Notes: a model not told the origin generated them from the sequence alone. 64,000 nucleotides of DNA from Liolophura sinensis (GCF_032854445.1 NC_088305.1:20622955-20686954), one strand, 5' to 3'. Positions 39,711 to 51,319 are shown, numbered from the stretch's first letter. Translations and numbers: made by a program.

Positions 39711-42700
39711 CTAAGAACGGTAAAATATGGCATTAATGGCACTTAAATAGACCGATTGCTTCACTGATATGGTTAGGGTTTCAGGAGTACTTGAATTCTC
39801 ACTAAGTAAAACTACCGCGAGTGACCATAAAAAATTCTTGACATATCGCTGCGGAGTCATGGAGACATGCGATTGATCAACGGCTAGCGGTTTGTCTAAA
39901 ATCTAATATGACATTTTGAAAAGTGGAAGAAAGTCAGGCTTGCGTTTCTTTCAAAATAAAGTGCCAATACAGTGTTTTGGGAGTTGCCATACCAAATTTA
40001 ATTAGTGCAAATAGGGCCTTGGGCATTGTTTTATTGTCCATGACGGTCTCAATACAGGGATTGGGAAACTGTGCATTAATAGTATCGTCTATTTTGCTAC
40101 GATAAGCGTGAGCGTCATCTGGGAGCGGGTAGTGACTGAGTGTCGGTGGTGTTTCCGTTCAAGTGCTACGTCCCTCGAGACGTGGGTTTATTCCCATTCT
40201 GAGGTATAGGTCCAAGATTAGAGGTTTTCCTGCCTCCATATGCATTGTTCAAGGGTCCTTGGTGGTAATGAACGGAAGACAGTGGTTTTTATAGTCTTAC
40301 ATGACTTTCCACTGGGCACCTTTTGTCTTCAACAATATGACGTGTCAGATGTGGGAGAGTTCGCGTGTACCTCGACAAAGGTCGGTTGTTTGGTTCGCGC
40401 TTCCCGGTTTTCCCCACCACAAAGCTGACTGGCATGGTAAAAAGTCTTGTTTAAACTACACACCATAGACCCGAATAACTTTACAAGGGAAAGGTACTGG
40501 TTCCGACCTGCGGATGTTCGTTAATTTTCCCCTGGCTTTGTCCGGTTTCCTCCCACAATAACGCTGACCACTGTCTTATTAGTGAAATATTCTTGAGTAC
40601 CGTGTAAAAAAAAACAGTCAAAACAAAAAAATCTGGTTCCGCATATTACGTTTCCTGTACTTTCCAAAAATAATGTCTTAAAATTAACAGAAAGCCTGTT
40701 GTCTAAAATGGATTCTGTTGTTGCAACATATGATTCCGTTAAGACCACAGATTATCTGTTAAATATAGCATACGTATTCTATTAATTCGTCTTAAAGATT
40801 GGATTAGATTAGCAATAGTATGTTGAATATGACACAGTATTGTGTAATAATGACAGAACATATTCTAGCACTCTAGCACTCAAAACAACATACTTTCAGT
40901 TCAAATCAACAGATTATTTCGGGAATGTCGGGGGGTGGGGGGGGGGCTTCTTGGCCGAGGTGGTTGGCAGATCAGCGCAATGACCCAGAAGCCTCTCACC
41001 AATGCCGTCGCTGTGAGTTCAAGTTCAGCTCTGGCTTCCTCTCTGGTCGTACGTGGGAAGGTCTGGCAGCAGCCTGCGCATGCTCGTGGGTTTCCTCCGG
41101 GCTCTATCCGGTTTCCTCCCATCATGATGCTGGCCGCCGTTTTATAAGTGAAATGTTTTTGAGTACGACACAAACATCAATCAAATAAATAAATAAACAA
41201 ACAGATTATTTTCTAAGAGTACCAGGATCAATATCTTACCGCAGACTATTCCCAGATCCTGGTCATGAGAACACGACCGAGTTTCCAGGGCGTTTTTCAC
41301 ACAGTCCGACCTCAGCCTTTGTCTCCTGTCTATACAGCCCATGTTCAGCTTCCAAATAGGTCCTTGGCCCGCCCCAAAATGTCGAGGCGGAGCCAGATGA
41401 CCACCTCCATGACCGAGAAGCCCACAGATGGCAGCAGCATCTGAGTCGTGCATATCACGGGAGCACACCGTGCCCCATTGACCGTTGTGGTACATTTCCA
41501 GTCGGCCCTCTGTGATGCCCGAGCCGTTGACTAGGTTTAGGACTATACCTGTGGTACAGTGATTGCAATGACTGATGAACATATAACATAACATATGTTA
41601 TACACTTAACGTAAAGTATATACACAAATATATAATATAATTTATTTGTTTAATTGGTGTGTAACATTGTGATTAATACTCTTTCACTCCCAGAGACAAA
41701 CCTCTCTATTTAAAGCCGTAGTTGAAACAGCAAGAGCTGGATTCGAACACGGGGCTTCACTGGTCAAGGGCAGGGTAGTCTGTGCGATCCAGCTGTTAAA
41801 CCACCTAAGCCTTGTATAGTACTTTGAACACCAAAAAAGTAATCAAGGAATGCTTGATATACTAGTCACAAAGTGTCTTCACATATACCTCTAATTATAA
41901 TGACACAAGTTAACGACTGCCCTGGAAAGTCCATTTTGAGTGAGGACTGGTATACGAATGTCTTTTGCGAAAATGGGTTCAGATAATTGGTTGCACGTTT
42001 GATTTTTTTTAGCTCTACAAATCTCAATATCATGCTTGATAAATCTATACATATATTAATTACCGATTGGTTAGATAACTCATAACCACTTACTTAGCTT
42101 ACCATGCTCAAAACGACGTTTATGCCAACATTTATGTAATATTTAACCTATAAATAAAAGAACCACTGTTCAATACTACATGGATGTTACCTAACCTACA
42201 CACGGTCTGGAAGCTCCACGGTATCATTACGTTCTAAGCGTTTCTCTCTTGTGTAAAATCTGACTGTTATACAGCCTTGTAATGAAGGCTCTGGAGTCTG
42301 TCGGCGACCTGTGGATGGTCGTGGGTTTCCCCAGGGCTGTGTCTGGTTTCCTCCCATCATAATCCTGGCAGCGTCGTATAAGTAAATATTCTTTATGCCG
42401 TATGAGTATGAGTATGGCGTAAACCGCCCATCAAATAAATAAATAAATAAATAAATATAGAAAGACCCTGGAAGCTAAATGACCTGAAAAGAGGGGCGCA
42501 TTTTATTCGAATGCATGTATGCCTGACGTTTAACCTCGTACTTAATTTTTTTTCAGTCATATGCCGACGATTCATTAGGAATGTGTACATACGATGTGTC
42601 CTGTGGCAGGGCGAGCCCATGCTGCCGCCACTGAGGTATCATGCCGAAGACACCAGTTATGACACCCCACCCAGTTACATTACACTGACATCGGGCGAAC

Positions 42701-45700
42701 TACTCATGTTTCCTTGCTCTAATTTCTCAGCGCTGACCGCCAAGCGAGATAACATAAAGTAACATTTTTAAATTCTTTGTTATTACCTGACCTAGGTTTG
42801 ATCCCGGGATGCCCCCACTTCGAAGTGAACACTCTAACTATTAGACCACCGAAGCAGTTAGATGTTATGTGCAAATACGCCTTGGATGTTATAAGGTTTA
42901 GCTACTTACTGGATTCTATATGGTCTAAATATGCGCCCTGCATGATATATGATTTAAAGACGCCCTGGATGTTGTATGGTTTGAATATACGCTTTGGGTG
43001 ATACATGGTTCAAATACGCCGTGGATAGTGAATATTTTAAATGCATATTGGGTGTTACGCCCTAGGTGATACATGGTTTAAATACATCCTGGATGATTAT
43101 GGTTTAAATACGTATTTTAGGTGTTACATGGTTTAAATGTGTAAAGTACATGTAATATGGTTTAAATATATACTAGGTATTACATGGTATAAATTTCGGC
43201 CTGGATGTTCTATGATCTAAATATGACCTGGGTGTCACACGGTGTAAATATATATGGCCTGGACGCTTTATTGTCTACATATGGCCTAGATATTCTATAG
43301 TCAAAATACGTGCTGTATGTTTCATGGTCGGACTATGTTTTGGATATTCTATCTTCTAAATATGTCCTTGATCTTTTTTTTTGTGTAAAAACATCCTGCA
43401 TATTCTATTGTCTAAATACGCCTTTCATGTCACATGTTCTAACTACCAGCCAGATGTTCTATGTCTAAATACGTCCTAGATGTTCCATGGTCTAAATAGG
43501 TCCTGAATGTTCCATATGTCATGTATGTTCTGGTTTAAATACGACTTGGATGATCTATGGTCTAAATATAACCTGGATGTTTTAAGGTCCAAATACGATC
43601 TGGATGGTGTCTGGTCTAAATACAACCTGGATGTTCTATGGTCTAAATGTGTTCTATGGTCTAAATGAGACCTGGATTTTCTATGATCTAAATACGAACT
43701 GTATGTTCTATGGTCTAAACATGTCTTGGATGGTCCATGGTCTAAATATGTCCTAGATGTTCTATGGACCAAATACATCCTGGATGTTCTACGGTCTAAA
43801 TACAACCTGGATGTTCTATGGTTTAAATACGACCTGGGTGTTCTATGGTCTAAATACGGCCTGGATGCTCTATGTTCTAAACTCGATCTGGGTGTTCTTT
43901 GGTCCAAATACAACCTGGATGTTCTATGGTCTAAATACTAACCCTGGACGTTCTATGGTCCAAATATGTCCTAGGTGTTCTATGGTCCAAATACAACCTG
44001 AATGTTCTATGGTCTAAATACCGCCTGGATGTTCTATGGTTTAAATACGACCTGGGTGTTCTATGGTTTAAATACGACCTGGGTCTTCTATGGTCTAAAT
44101 ACAACCTGGATGCTCTATGTTCTAAACTCGTTCTAGGTGTTCTATGGTCCAAATACAACCTGGATGTTCTATGGTCTAAATACGACCTGGGTGTTCTATG
44201 CTTTAACTACGACCTGGGTGTTCTATGGTCTAAATACGACCTGGATGCTCTATGTTCTAAACTCGTTCTGGGTGTTCTTTGGTCCAAATACGACCTGGAT
44301 GTTCTATGTTCTAAATACTTACCCTGGACGTTCTATGGTCTAAATACATGACAGATGATCTATGGTCCAAATACGGCCAAAATGTTCTATGGTTTTAAAA
44401 TGTCCTTGATGTTCTATGGCCTAAATACGTTCTGGATATTCTATAATCTACATAGGACCTGAATGTTCCATGGTTTTAAAAACGTCCTAGATATTCTATA
44501 GTCTACATATGACCTGAATGTTCCATGGTTTTAAAACGTCCTGGATGTTCTGTGGTCTAAATACGTCCTGGATATTCTATAGTTTAAATATGACCTAAAT
44601 GTTCTACTTTCTAAATACGGCCTGGATAGACTGCTATGATCACGATGTGGCCTAGATGCTTCAGTATGACCTAAAGATTTTACTCTCAAAAAGTAAATGT
44701 AAAACTTTTTGTTCAAATGCGTTTATGTGTCTCGTGATATATAACAGGTACACAATGTGGTACACTTTCAAGGTGTAGGTATATAAGATGATGTATGCAA
44801 GGTACACATTAATAGTGCAAACCTGTGCAAAGTTGTCACCTTTAGTGACGGTGATACACATGTTTTGTACACAATTCTTTTTAGAGAGTAGTCGGTTTAA
44901 CATGTTTGCCATCTACTACTTTGATCCATAACGCTTTGGTGATTTCTAACCTGTAGTTACGCTGTTGCTAGAGCTTAAATATTCAAGTTTTCTAGCAATG
45001 GTAATTCGTCCACAAAGACCATTAGTATAAGGAAGCAATTAGCTAGTACAAAATATGCCTTTTTCAATGACAAGAAAGAAGAAAAAACCGTATACCCATA
45101 GGGGAAAGATGTGAAACGTTTTAATCTTTGGAACTCAGCAAACCAATTCCTAGAGCTGTAACGAAACCGGAATACCTTATATACCCTTCAACCCCTTCCT
45201 TCCTTATCCCCCACCTTTCATGAAACAAACACGTGTTTTGTTGTGACAGTACTTACCCGACTTGCTGAGCATGTTTGTAATGGTCGGTAGAAGTCGGTAA
45301 AACTTGTTCATGGAGGTGTACACTTCTTCCAGTTTGTCATCATTAATCCTGACCTCTGCGACATTTGACCCGCTAGATCGCGAAGTCACCGACTTGTAAC
45401 CGCTCTTCGACACTGAAGTCTTCGACTGCACATAAATCTTCACCGGCTGCTCAACTTTCTCAAACACGGTATTCGCCACAGCCAGCGTCTGATTGGCTGT
45501 TATGCCGATGACATCAATGGTGTCGAGCAAAAGTGGAAGCCAGCCCGTGTTCGACGAAACTGCCTCCATGATGTTAAAACTGGCCTTCGTGTGGTTCAGA
45601 GTTTCTTCGATTTGTCGACGCGTTTCCGCTTCATCCAACGCTCTCTTGCGGTCGTCGTCGGCCTTCTCTGCGGCGATTAGCGCGTTGTACTTGTTGGTCG

Positions 45701-47063
45701 CCTCCTGCAGCTTGTTAATGACCTCGTGCAGATCCAACACCGTTTTGGGTAATGACGTTGTACTAAGCTGTGCCAACTCCGTCAGCTGGTCGAATACGTG
45801 CGACGCGTTTTTGGCCACGATGGCCACAATCTGACTCCGCAAAGTCGCCGGAATTTTACACTCTTCTTGTAGCTGGCCCGATTTGACATACTTCTCCGCT
45901 AATTTCTTCGCCTCCAGTAAACTGTGCGACTGCAACTCCTCCACCTTAACGCGGGATTTGGACGACTGTTCTTCTAACTCGTCAATCTTCCCTTGCAGTT
46001 GGGCTACATTGTCAGAGAGGGCAATGGTTTGCTCGGCTAGAGTCTCACCGTTCGTGATCAGCCGTTCTAACATGTGTTCGGCGTGTCGCTGGAATTTCAC
46101 TGAGTCACCCATTTTCCCGTCTAATGCATTCATCATTCTCGTCAAGTTCCTGGCACCTTCCTGTGCCACCTCAAAAACCACACCGACTGGAATCGTTGGT
46201 GCGGGGGAAGGCGTTGGTGCAGGTGTTGTTGTTGTTGTTCTGAAGTATTCCTCGTCTCTTAATGCCGAAGCGTTGAAATAGGTTTCAATTAAGTTTTCCA
46301 ATTTGTTGAAATATTTGGAGACCGTGAAGGTATCGATATCCACCTGTTGCGGTGAGGATTCTATCACGTCCGGTATTACACTCTCTTGCTCCATTTCTTC
46401 ACTTTTCCGTACTCTGTCGTTCTTTATTTCAGTATCACCCGTTTTTCCCGTATCATCGGATTGCTGTAATGTTGAATTTACCTCTGACCTTTCTGACATT
46501 GCAGTATTAAATTTCTCCAGTAAACCCTTGACTTCCAGGGCACCTTTGTTCACGTTGTCATTGACAACCACGAGCGTTTGTTCCATTCCTTCGAACATGT
46601 CGTTGTTCTGTCGGAAAAGCATCTTGACATCGTGGTCAATACTGGTGACCTTGTCTCGGACACCGGACAAGTCAGCACGGCTAATTTCGATCTCCAGTCC
46701 GGACACTCTCGTGCTGATGTCCTGGATTTGACTGTTGATACTCTTTGTGTTCGTGTAGAGTAGCCGGAACTGTCTCACGCTATAGTATTGTAAGCCATTC
46801 ACTGCTCTTTCTAACGCTGTAATCCGAGCACTCAGCGTATCGAACTTGTGATCCACTACTCGTAAAATGGTATTGATAACAGTGTCTTCGTTTTTCCGCA
46901 CGAGTTCCTCTGTCGCGGAAAGGGGCGTGTCCACGTCACGAACGTGACGCAGCAATACGTCACCCTGGCTGTCGGCTGCTCTTCCAAGTGGCCAGAAAGA
47001 GCACGACGGTCGTACGACGGAAAACAAAAGTAAACAGGTTACAATGGTACTCGACTGAGTCAT
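39430..47063 (-). CDS. Secreted coiled-coil protein with two C-terminal SRCR domains
   Basis: Three exons (47063-45257, 41548-41240, 39710-39430) join with phase-1 introns into a 2397-nt reading frame of about 798 aa. Residues 1 to about 22 form a signal peptide (MTQSSTIVTCLLLFSVV), and no transmembrane segment follows. Residues 25-600 are mostly alpha-helical with heptad character and several N-glycosylation sites, interrupted by a Thr/Pro/Ala linker (TTTTTPAPTPSPAPT). The SRCR domain in exon 2 has GRLEMYHNGQWGTVC, AAAICGLLG and six cysteines. Exon 3 carries a second SRCR with RRGAVQVFSKGTWGGIC, VACRQLGY and RCSGKESRLDTC, but stops at EWADLL, before the last conserved cysteine. The order (coiled coil then SRCR) recalls class A scavenger receptors, which are membrane-bound and trimeric. 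A secreted, possibly oligomeric pattern-recognition protein is an inference. No specific name is justified. Confidence 0.85.
40500..40635 (+). mobile_element. AAAT-tailed SINE, 3' part
   Basis: ACCTGCGGATGTTCGTTAAT, TTTGTCCGGTTTCCTCCCAC and ATTCTTGAGTACCGTGTAAA, then an A-rich tail. It lies in the SRCR-gene intron 2. Confidence 0.75.
40660..41219. mobile_element. TA-flanked MITE, copy 3, split by a SINE
   Basis: The left part (40660-40919) carries TTAACAGAAAGCCTGTTGTC and TAGTATGTTGAATATGACAC, as in copy 1. The right terminus resumes at 41200-41219 (ACAGATTATTTTCTAAGAG). The SINE at 40920-41199 lies between them. TA occurs at both outer ends. It lies in the SRCR-gene intron 2. Confidence 0.75.
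40920..41199 (+). mobile_element. AAAT-tailed SINE nested in MITE copy 3
   Basis: A G-rich leader leads into GGCTTCTTGGCCGAGGTGG, then GTCGCTGTGAGTTCAAGTTC, GTACGTGGGAAGGTCTGGCA, and GAGTACGACACAAACATCAA with an AAATAAATAAA tail. The 12-bp sequence AACAGATTATTT flanks it on both sides (40908-40919 and 41200-41211), so the insertion is clearly younger than the MITE. Confidence 0.9.
41240..41548 (-). CDS. SRCR gene exon 2 (first SRCR domain)
   Basis: The acceptor GTACCACAG precedes 41548 and the donor GTAAGA begins at 41239. The 309-nt exon is phase 1 to phase 1, the usual modular layout of SRCR exons. The domain runs from LNLVNGSGITEGRLEMYHNG to DLGIVCG. Confidence 0.92.
41700..41820 (-). mobile_element. 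tRNA-derived SINE head, reverse orientation
   Basis: On the minus strand AGGTGGTTTAACAGCTGGAT (A-box-like) precedes GTGTTCGAATCCAGCTCTTG (B-box). A long insert between them and no closing acceptor stem rule out a working tRNA. The SINE-like sequences at 36280-36400 and 56105-56225 look related. Confidence 0.5.
42285..42455 (+). mobile_element. AAAT-tailed SINE, 3' part
   Basis: ACCTGTGGATGGTCGTGGGT, TGTCTGGTTTCCTCCCATCA, then GTATGGCGTAAACCGCCCAT and an AAATA tail. It lies in the SRCR-gene intron 1. Confidence 0.8.
42558..42762 (+). CDS. Unassigned exon-like open reading frame
   Basis: A strong acceptor-like TAATTTTTTTTCAG is followed by an open frame reading ICRRFIRNVYIRCVLWQGEP and onward through YDTPPSYITLTSGELLMF to a TAA at 42760-42762. 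The composition looks protein-like, but no family is recognised. It lies on the opposite strand inside the SRCR-gene intron 1. It may be chance or part of an unknown gene; the start shown is only the first base after the putative acceptor. Confidence 0.15.
42785..42862 (-). other. tRNA-like relic
   Basis: The minus strand has GGTGGTCTAATAGTTAGAGT, like a tRNA 5' half and D-arm, followed by a hairpin-like CACTTCGAAGTG. The T-arm (GGGATCAAACC) and acceptor stem do not fit a functional tRNA. Confidence 0.3.
42865..44640. repeat. 27-bp minisatellite, roughly 60 copies (SRCR-gene intron 1)
   Basis: The unit GACCTGGATGTTCTATGGTC followed by TAAATAC is degenerate at the left (42.9-43.5 kb), most regular at 43.6-44.35 kb, and decays again on the right. 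As 27 is a multiple of three, both strands show 9-residue-repeat ORFs (up to 145 codons), which I treat as by-products. Confidence 0.92.
45257..47063 (-). CDS. SRCR gene exon 1 (signal peptide and coiled coil)
   Basis: A single 1807-nt exon runs from the ATG at 47063-47061 to the donor GTAAGT at 45256. Just upstream of the ATG lies TTTCTTTCTCACCACAG on the minus strand, a likely acceptor for a 5' UTR intron, so the frame extending to 47168 with a non-ATG start is not used. Helical segments such as VAQLQGKIDELEEQSSKSRV and LHEVINKLQEATNKYNALIA give the coiled-coil signal. Antisense ORFs across this exon are shadows. Confidence 0.9.
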
Positions 47064-47168
47064 ATTCAGTCTGTGGTGAGAAAGAAATAAATTCAGTCTG
47101 GTGAGAAAAAAAAACGTGCCGTCCAAGGCACAGGCCACAGAGCAACACAAGTTAGGAGTATTGATCAA

Positions 47169-49623
47169 GTTTCAGAGTTAGTGAATCCACAGCCTGGCGT
47201 CACTGCCTAGCACAAATATAAACATCTCAAACTGCAAGTTGTCAGTTCGAATAGCAACAAACCACAGAAGTGAATCTGGCGCATTAAATAAACATTAGAA
47301 AGAACTTACAAACATATGATCCATCTAGACGTATACTGCTACTCAAGCCTGTGATAGGTACGTATGTAGGCTTACAACATCCGACATTCGTGAAACTTCA
47401 ATCAAAACCGTTTTTCATCGTAAACAGCGTGGTCGTTTACAAATGATACTCGGATTTCTTCATAGCGTCTGTTCATTCCTCAGCGGTACGTCCTGATGCA
47501 CTGGAATATTAGAGTTTCGTTGAGAAAATCACAGACTAAACATTTCTCCGATCTGTTTTTCGTATGCCTTTGCCGCTTAGGCCTACATTCACCCGGTATT
47601 AAACCGCATCAAGCCGAACTCCACGATTCGAGAGTGCGCATAGTTGTAGGCACTTGCATGTACTCTCTGTAGTGCAAAGTCTTTAAGAAGATCAACTTCA
47701 CCTCTCGGGCAAGCATTATATGTTGGGCTACACTGTGAGTGTGTAGACAAGACTGACCAGTCAATGGCCAGCGGATATCCGGGTACTTGACACTGGGGAC
47801 CTACTGACTTTGGGAATGTTTCCCTCGTGCCCATGTATACATGTACTAGGAAGAATGCTGAAGACTTTAAATCCTTCCTCAGAGCAGCCCTTAATTCATA
47901 TAAGATATAAATAAAGACTTAATTACAGAAAGAGAGTAAAATTAGGGCGGCTACATGTAGCGAGGACAGAGAGAAAGCTGGCAAATGGTCACACTTAAAC
48001 AGTGAAATTCGGTCCATTTAAGGAGTTTTCAAACTGTTCACGTGAATGTTTAAACAGTATCAAATCACACGCTCCATAACGCCATGGATTTAGAGTCATA
48101 GGGAAAGTTCTATAATGACCTGTAACAGCCGAATGAATGAAAATGCTCAGGCAACAACTAACACTGGACATTCCATTATTCCAATCGACAATAATACGAA
48201 GTTTTTGAGTTACGCCATTACGACAACAGAATGACGTCCCGGTGCAAAATGACGTCGCCACTTTACGGCACAGTAGGGCTACTTGCCTATCTTTTAACAT
48301 GGCAGTGATCGTCTTTAGATCAAAGTATCGGCAGAACATCATTTTTTGTGCAATATTGGGAACGGAAATTCATCCCTGAACACAATTCAGAAGATCAGTG
48401 TAATCCTTTCATTTAGTTCTCTATATTCTGTATACCACCCTATGTTAAAATTACCAGATTGGCCCTACCGTGCCGTAAAGTGACAACGTCAAACCATAAA
48501 GGGGCGTCATGTCTTGAGACACGCATATTGCTTTAGCATTAATCTGGCAGTAAACCGGTGTATTCATTATGATTCTTGACGAACTTTTTTATTCATTACA
48601 AGTTAAAAATCATAGCTTATCCTAAATCTTGTAATTTTTGGGATGGATATTAGTAGTGCTGAAAGCAGTATATTATATTTCTTTCCCAGCTTTTTTTACT
48701 ATAAAGGTACGAGTATGTTGTTCATTAGATGGACTAACCATGTGTATATGTATTCTACGGGACAATGAAACTTTTACATCATCTGCAAATATCGAACATT
48801 ATAAAAGAAAACGGTGCAAGAGTACAAAAGAACTGCTTCACTGATATATAATTTCGATCAGTTTCCTTTTTAGAAATGTTGAATGTAGTGTTTTATTTTT
48901 TTGTTTTTGTTTTATTTTATTTTTTGTTAATCAGAGGCTTTCATGAAGCTTATTTTGTCCACACATGGCGTTCGTGTGTTCTTTCTGCTTGTATCACTTT
49001 TGTTTGACTGGACATACCAGTGTGATTTGGTATACTTGAATATATATATATGTTTCTTCAATATTTCATCATTCTTTTATCCAAAGGTATACTATATGGC
49101 CCAGTCCAAATGTGAAACAGACCATAATAAGAACACCACAGCGGATCCATGCTAGTAATAAACACTAAAATGTGCATTTGTGCTTTGCTAGGCATATACA
49201 TATAGGCCTACTACTGAGGTATTTGTCAGAAATTAGCATCAACCAAACCATTTGCACTATAGCCTACAAATGTTCAAGTTGCACCAGTTTACCAAAAAAA
49301 CAGTATGAAGGATTTAGTTCCAGCTTGTGGAATCAAAGCATCGGTCTACACATCTGTTTATAAACATTCAGGAATCAGATTTCATGGTACTCGCCACACT
49401 GCTTCCACATCCAAAATTCAACTCTACACGCCGGGCTACATATATATATGATGCGTGCAAATTGTTTGAATAGGGCTTACTCTCGCCTTGGTGAATGTTT
49501 AAGCGGATAAAATAAAACATTGCAATCTTTACACCTTTCTTACATGCGTCCCTGCCCTTTACCCTGCAGTCCCATTCCGACCCTTCCTTTGGTTCCAGTT
49601 AAGAATTCAAACTCTTAGGAAAT
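47169..49623. other. Upstream region of the SRCR gene and spacer
   Basis: The stretch probably contains the SRCR gene's 5' UTR exon and promoter on the minus strand, but neither could be located. Minus-strand ORFs of 81 and 115 codons (47589-47834, 47995-48342) resemble no family. Confidence 0.4.
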
Positions 49624-49625
49624 TA

Positions 49626-51158
49626 TACTCTCCCAAAAAAGAAACGCAACATCCGATTCGTTTTATCCAAATATGAATTTTTCAACATCATCTTAAATAC
49701 AAAAATAAGCATCACATCACACTGAAATTTTCCACACTGGTTGTTCAGACTTTTAAGTTAATTACAATGTCAAAATTTATCACATTAAAGTCCATAGCAC
49801 TCAGATGACGTCACTGCAAAGTCAATATCTGCTATGCCCACCATTAACCCGTAACACAGCGCGAATCCGTCTCGGCATAGACATGATCAATCGGCGAATA
49901 CGGTTTTGCGGAATTCTTCTCCTTTCTTGGTCAAGAGCCTACAGCACTTCTTGCTGAGTTTGGGGCGCTGGATGACGACTGCGCAAGCGTTTTCCCAAGT
50001 CATCCCACAAATGTTCTATTGGGTTCAAATCTGGTGATTTGGACGGCCAGGGCAGCACTGTTACGTTCTGGTTCTCCAGAAAGTCAACCGTAGCACGAGC
50101 TGTATGCGGCCGAGCGTTGTCGTGCTGAAAAACTTCCCTACGAAGGTCCATTATGGGCAGCATGTGTGGCGTCAAAACCTCATCTCTGTATCGAGCGGCG
50201 TTAAGGTTGCCTGGGATGTGCACCAGTTGAGATTTTCGGGCGTATGATATGGCACCCCACACCATCACACTTCCTCTACCGAAATTGTCGATTTCAAGGA
50301 CGCAGTTCCTTGCGAACCTCTCATTTCGGCGTCTGTAGACGCGTGTACGGCCATCTCTTTTCTCCAGCATGAATCTGGATTCATCGCTGAACCAGACTCG
50401 CCTCCAGTTTCGCAGATTCCAGTCCCTTAATCTGTTGCACCATCGGACCCTTGCGCGTCGATGCTGTTGTCTCAGTACTACGCCAAAGTAAGGACGTCTG
50501 GGACGTAAGCCGTTTTCACGGAGATGGTTCCTGACTGTCTGTGCCGATATTCGTCGGAGACCTGGGACATTTGATGCTGTTTCTGTTGCTGTTACGGTTC
50601 GGTTTCTGAGATGAAGTAACCGGCTGTAACGGTCTTGGGCTGCTGTTGTGACCCTAGGTCGGCCATAACGTTGACGGTCAGCTGTTGAACCGGATTGCTG
50701 GTACCGTTGCCAGAGCCGGGAAATCGTGCTCCGGTGAACATGATAAAGTCTAGCGACTGCATTCTGTGATTCACCGGCGAGGAGTCGACCAATGACGATG
50801 TTCCGGGTAGCGGTGTCTAGTCTTGGCATATCTTGGCAGGTTGGAGAAGCAACTAAGGGACTGAATTCAACGGAACGGTTATGTGTCTTTTATACCCATT
50901 AAATCCGCTTAAAAATACGGCATGATTCGCAGGTGCAACTGTCCTAAGTTTTTCTCTACGAATCCCTCGCGCAGCGTTACACAAAGGCCGACCCTTAAGT
51001 CACGTGTGACCAACAGACACTATCTGGTGTTTAAATTCAATTATCGTACATTTACATTAAAATATGATCATGTTGTCATGTCTCAATCACGCCAATTTTT
51101 TGAAGAATTTATGATTGATCTTTTGGGGGGGATGTTGCGTTTCTTTTTTGGGAGAGTA
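49626..51158 (-). mobile_element. Tc1-type DNA transposon, nearly intact
   Basis: The 1533-bp element is bounded by 29-bp inverted repeats (49626-49654 and 51130-51158) that match perfectly and begin TACTCTCCCAAAAAAGAAAC. TA dinucleotides flank it at 49624-49625 and 51159-51160. It carries one transposase frame on the minus strand. Identical TIRs and an almost complete frame suggest a recent insertion between the SRCR and CAPN7 genes. Confidence 0.95.
49822..50829 (-). pseudogene. Tc1-family transposase with one nonsense codon
   Basis: Tc1 transposases cut and paste their element at TA sites. The frame opens with ATG at 50829 and a paired helix-turn-helix DNA-binding domain (AVARLYHVHRSTISRLWQRY; RRISAQTVRNHLRENG) with GRPR between its halves. 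The DD34E catalytic residues follow: Asp in WFSDESRF, Asp in QHDNARPHTA, and Glu 34 residues later in SPDLNPIEHLWD. A TAG at 49941-49939 ends it after 296 residues. The same frame then continues for about 38 codons to the usual end GGHSRY and a TGA at 49824-49822. The TAG looks like a single CAG-to-TAG change. All catalytic residues precede it, but the C-terminus is lost. Confidence 0.93.
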
Positions 51159-51319
51159 TATTTCCGGGAAACAAAAATCAGTTAAAATTATTAAGAAATA
51201 CAAGCTTCACTCAGCATACATGTAGGTTGATAGCTGGCAGCCAATTTGTATGGGGATGACTACTTACTGGTATCGGTGCATTTTTTTCCTTTGTTTTTAT
51301 TAACCTCTAGTATGGAATC

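Noticed and set aside
43476-44343. ORFs of 9-residue repeats on both strands
   Set aside because: By-product of the 27-bp minisatellite, for the same reason.
45493-46763. Plus-strand ORFs of 113, 132 and 142 codons
   Set aside because: They are antisense shadows of the 1807-nt SRCR-gene exon, whose minus-strand frame has signal peptide, coiled coil and phase-matched splicing.
47061-47168. Upstream extension of the SRCR-gene frame to 47168
   Set aside because: The extension begins at a TTG and crosses an acceptor-like TTTCTCACCACAG. The ATG at 47063 gives a proper signal peptide.
47589-48342. Minus-strand ORFs of 81 and 115 codons upstream of the SRCR gene
   Set aside because: No family resemblance, no splice support and unusual composition. 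They could be 5' UTR or chance, so they are not called as genes.
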